Part shown: in pieces, positions 15,089-16,762 of the stretch | Position numbering within the stretch: the stretch's first letter is position 1 | Layout of the letters: every line of letters starts with the position of its first letter | Source of the DNA: Deltaproteobacteria bacterium | GTDB taxonomy: Bacteria > Myxococcota_A > UBA9160 > UBA4427 | Direction of reading: 5' to 3' | Assembly: GCA_011051925.1 (NCBI GenBank) | Contig: DRKE01000218.1 | Location: forward strand, 1-16,762 | Length of the DNA: 16,762 nucleotides | Made by a program: the position numbers and the translations under genes | Notes under the pieces: model-generated | The model's database searches: none | What the model was told of the DNA's origin: nothing | The model's input: the letters and a program-made list of their open reading frames with translations, nothing else

Positions 15089-15823
15089 TCAGGAGCTCTT
15101 TTCGAGCGCTTCGTCGATCGACTTCTTGAAAGCGGGAAAGGGTTGGGCGCCGGAGAGGAACTTCCCATTGATGAAGAAAGCAGGGGTTCCCGTCACCCCG
15201 AGCTGGCCGGCCTGCTTGATGTCCTCGTCGATTCGCCGGGATACGTCTTCTGATGCGACGTCCTTCCTGAAACGGTCCATGTCGAGTCCGATCTCGGCCG
15301 CATAACCCTCGAGTGTCTCCCTGCGAAGGTCACGTGGGTTCTCGAAGATGCGATCGTGCATCTCCCAGAATCGGCCCTGACGATGGGCCGCTTCCGCTGC
15401 GGCGTGGGCCGCACCGGCCTGGGGATGGATCGAAAGGGGCATGTGCTTGAACACGAAGCGCACCCGATCTCCGTATTCCTTCTCGATCCGATCGAGGGTC
15501 GGTTCCACGCGACTGCAGAAGGGACATTGGAAATCGGACCACTCGACGATCGTGACCGGCGCATCCGCCTTGCCGCGGGTCGGCGCCTCCCCGACCGAAA
15601 CGTCGTATCGCTTGTTCCGGTCCGGCCGGACCGGCCGATCGGGCCGGGCCGCCGGAGCCGGTGCCGCAGCCAGCGGCAGCTTCTCGAGGGCCCCCGCTGC
15701 CAGCTCGATCTGGGAGGTCGCGCGATCGAGGGAACTCGCGATGAAGAAACTCCCTCCGACGATCGAGAGACTGATCAGGAACGCCGCGATCAGGATCGCT
15801 CGACCATTTCCGTTTTCCGCCAT
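15089..15823 (-). CDS. Membrane-anchored DsbA-family thiol-disulfide protein
   Basis: The frame extends upstream to 15955, but ATG 15823 (MAENGNGRAILIAAF) is preceded by GGGAG and places the membrane helix (about 9-31) near the N-terminus. The product is 244 residues. After an Ala/Pro-rich linker comes a Thioredoxin_4/DsbA-like domain (about 72-242). It has the active site WSDFQCPFC (C100-P-F-C103), FKHMPLSIHP (125-134), a helical insert and the cis-proline loop VTGTPAFFING (P214). It should act in the periplasm, oxidising or isomerising disulfides. Pilin subunits encoded in this window contain paired cysteines and are possible clients. No DsbB/VKOR partner is adjacent. Confidence 0.88.
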   Translation of the reverse strand: MAENGNGRAILIAAFLISLSIVGGSFFIASSLDRATSQIELAAGALEKLPLAAAPAPAARPDRPVRPDRNKRYDVSVGEAPTRGKADAPVTIVEWSDFQCPFCSRVEPTLDRIEKEYGDRVRFVFKHMPLSIHPQAGAAHAAAEAAHRQGRFWEMHDRIFENPRDLRRETLEGYAAEIGLDMDRFRKDVASEDVSRRIDEDIKQAGQLGVTGTPAFFINGKFLSGAQPFPAFKKSIDEALEKSS

Positions 15824-16061
15824 GCCTTCATTTCTCCCGGCGGATCGGTCGCCCGCCATCCAGATCTGGAAAATCCATCCAAGGCCGCATGGTACGGTCC
15901 CGGGCGATCCCCTTCGACCCCCGTCGGCTCCCGGCCCTGCGATGGGCGGCGCCAACGATCAGTCGCTGGGCATGCAGGCCCGCGGGGCAGGCCATCGCCG
16001 TCCCATTCGCGATGACCAGATTCGCGAGATCCGCTTTCGGCCGGGAAAAGCCGCGCGGGAA
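15824..16061 (-). other. Gap between the sigma factor and the DsbA-like gene
   Basis: This 238-bp region should contain the promoter of the dsbA-like/HAD/rsmE operon. The only clear structure is the palindrome at 15859-15870. I found no convincing terminator for the sigma gene, no sigma-28-like element with a matching -35, and no RNA gene. Confidence 0.5.
15859..15870. repeat. 12-bp perfect palindrome upstream of the DsbA-like gene
   Basis: TCCAGATCTGGA is its own reverse complement and lies 36-47 bp before the start codon at 15823. This is a plausible position for an operator, but no known site was recognised. Confidence 0.4.
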
Positions 16062-16661
16062 TCAGATCTCGTGCCGGAGCAGTCGTCGCAATTCCGGAGA
16101 CCGTGCGCGGACCGATCGCGTGATCTTGGTCATCTGGTTCTGGAGTCGGGCCGGACTCATCCCCTGTCGGCGGGCGATCTCAGCCAGCGACCGGCCCGAG
16201 GCATAGGCCAGCAGCAGCCGCCGATGTTCGACCGCCAGATGCGCGAAGGACCGCTCGATCCGACGCCAGCGGCCCTCCCGATCTGCGAGTTCCTCGGGAC
16301 CGCTCGGCCGGCGATCGAGTTCCCAGTCGGGACTGAGCGCTTCCTCGGGAAGTCCCGCCTCGAGATCCGCCGGATCACATTCACTCTGACTCGACATCCG
16401 GCCGAGGATCCGGCGGGCCTCGTCGAGCACGGCGCCTTCGATGCGCTGGGACACATAGGCCGAGAGCTCATGGGCATGGGCGCCATCGCGCCGATTCCGC
16501 AGGGCCTTGAGCAGCCCCCAATAGCCCGACGAGACGAGATCGTCATGCCATTGCGGGCCCAGTCCGAAGCGGGATCCGATCCGGCGCGCGAAGAAGCGCA
16601 CGCGGTGTCCGAAGCGGGCGACCAGTTCATCGAGTTCCGGATCTTCGGCAGGGGCGTTCAT
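16062..16661 (-). CDS. FliA-like sigma-70 family factor lacking a recognisable region 3
   Basis: ATG 16661 gives 199 residues starting MNAPAEDPELDELVARF; ATG 16712 would add 17 residues of unlikely sequence, and neither has a strong ribosome binding site. Region 2 is FliA-like: VRFFARRIGSRFGL, then HDDLVSSGYWGLLKAL (39-54) and SAYVSQRIEGAVLDEARR (67-84). Region 4 is at about 140-187, with a helix-turn-helix near SLAEIARRQGMSPARLQNQM (158-177). The two are joined by an acidic 50-residue linker (about 90-135) where FliA has its region 3, including the WVPRSVRR-like segment, which I cannot find. The length is shorter than FliA (about 240). No anti-sigma factor gene is adjacent in the window. Confidence 0.8.
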   Translation of the reverse strand: MNAPAEDPELDELVARFGHRVRFFARRIGSRFGLGPQWHDDLVSSGYWGLLKALRNRRDGAHAHELSAYVSQRIEGAVLDEARRILGRMSSQSECDPADLEAGLPEEALSPDWELDRRPSGPEELADREGRWRRIERSFAHLAVEHRRLLLAYASGRSLAEIARRQGMSPARLQNQMTKITRSVRARSPELRRLLRHEI

Positions 16662-16762
16662 CGGCGGCAAATTGGCCGAAGGGCCGAACGGAAGAAGTGA
16701 CGCGCCACACATGGGCGCGGATATGGCCTCTATTCCGCCGGACGGATCCCGGTCAGGGCCTC
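16662..16762 (-). other. Upstream region of the sigma factor gene (cut by window end)
   Basis: These 101 bp precede the sigma factor start. They contain a short AT-richer patch (CATATC at about 16726-16731 read on the minus strand) but no convincing -35/-10 pair and no visible sigma-28 element. Confidence 0.35.

Overview
The window (16.8 kb, GC-rich) comes from a didermic Gram-negative bacterium: it encodes an outer-membrane secretin with a lipobox, several type IV prepilin-like proteins and a DsbA-like periplasmic thiol protein. Gene content and composition would fit a GC-rich proteobacterium or a deltaproteobacterial/Myxococcota-like lineage. The window alone does not settle the taxon.

Positions 1-11165 (+ strand) hold a compact MSHA-type (type IVa-like) pilus locus in the classical order: mshJ (3' part only), mshK, mshL, mshM, mshN, mshE, mshG, then mshA, mshC, mshD, mshO, mshP. 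MshL is the secretin, MshM an ExeA-like AAA ATPase, MshN a TPR protein, MshE the extension ATPase and MshG the platform protein. MshA is the major pilin and MshC/D/O/P are minor pilins. Most genes overlap by 4-17 bp or are a few bases apart. The main break is a 220-bp gap before mshA, which contains a candidate sigma-28-type promoter. The locus ends in a strong, almost symmetric intrinsic terminator (11216-11251). mshB, mshF and mshQ equivalents are absent. MshE carries the tandem 24-residue motif of MshEN c-di-GMP-binding domains, and MshN carries an AMIN-like domain between its membrane anchor and its TPRs.

Positions 11166-13630 (+ strand) hold a 303-bp gap, a HupE/UreJ-like membrane protein (11469-12767) and a DUF5658-like three-helix membrane protein (12935-13630). 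The second gene is preceded by an exact sigma-28 -10 element (GCCGATAA) with CAAA at the canonical distance.

Positions 16661-13596 (- strand) encode, in transcription order, a short FliA-like sigma factor without a recognisable region 3, then a probable operon of a membrane-anchored DsbA-like protein, a HAD-family hydrolase and RsmE. rsmE converges on and overlaps the DUF5658 gene by 35 bp.

The most interesting reading is regulatory. Pilus-subunit expression and the DUF5658 gene may belong to a FliA/sigma-28-like regulon, while pilus extension is gated by c-di-GMP through MshE. A FliA-like sigma factor encoded about 2.4 kb beyond the DUF5658 gene is a candidate, but unproven, driver.
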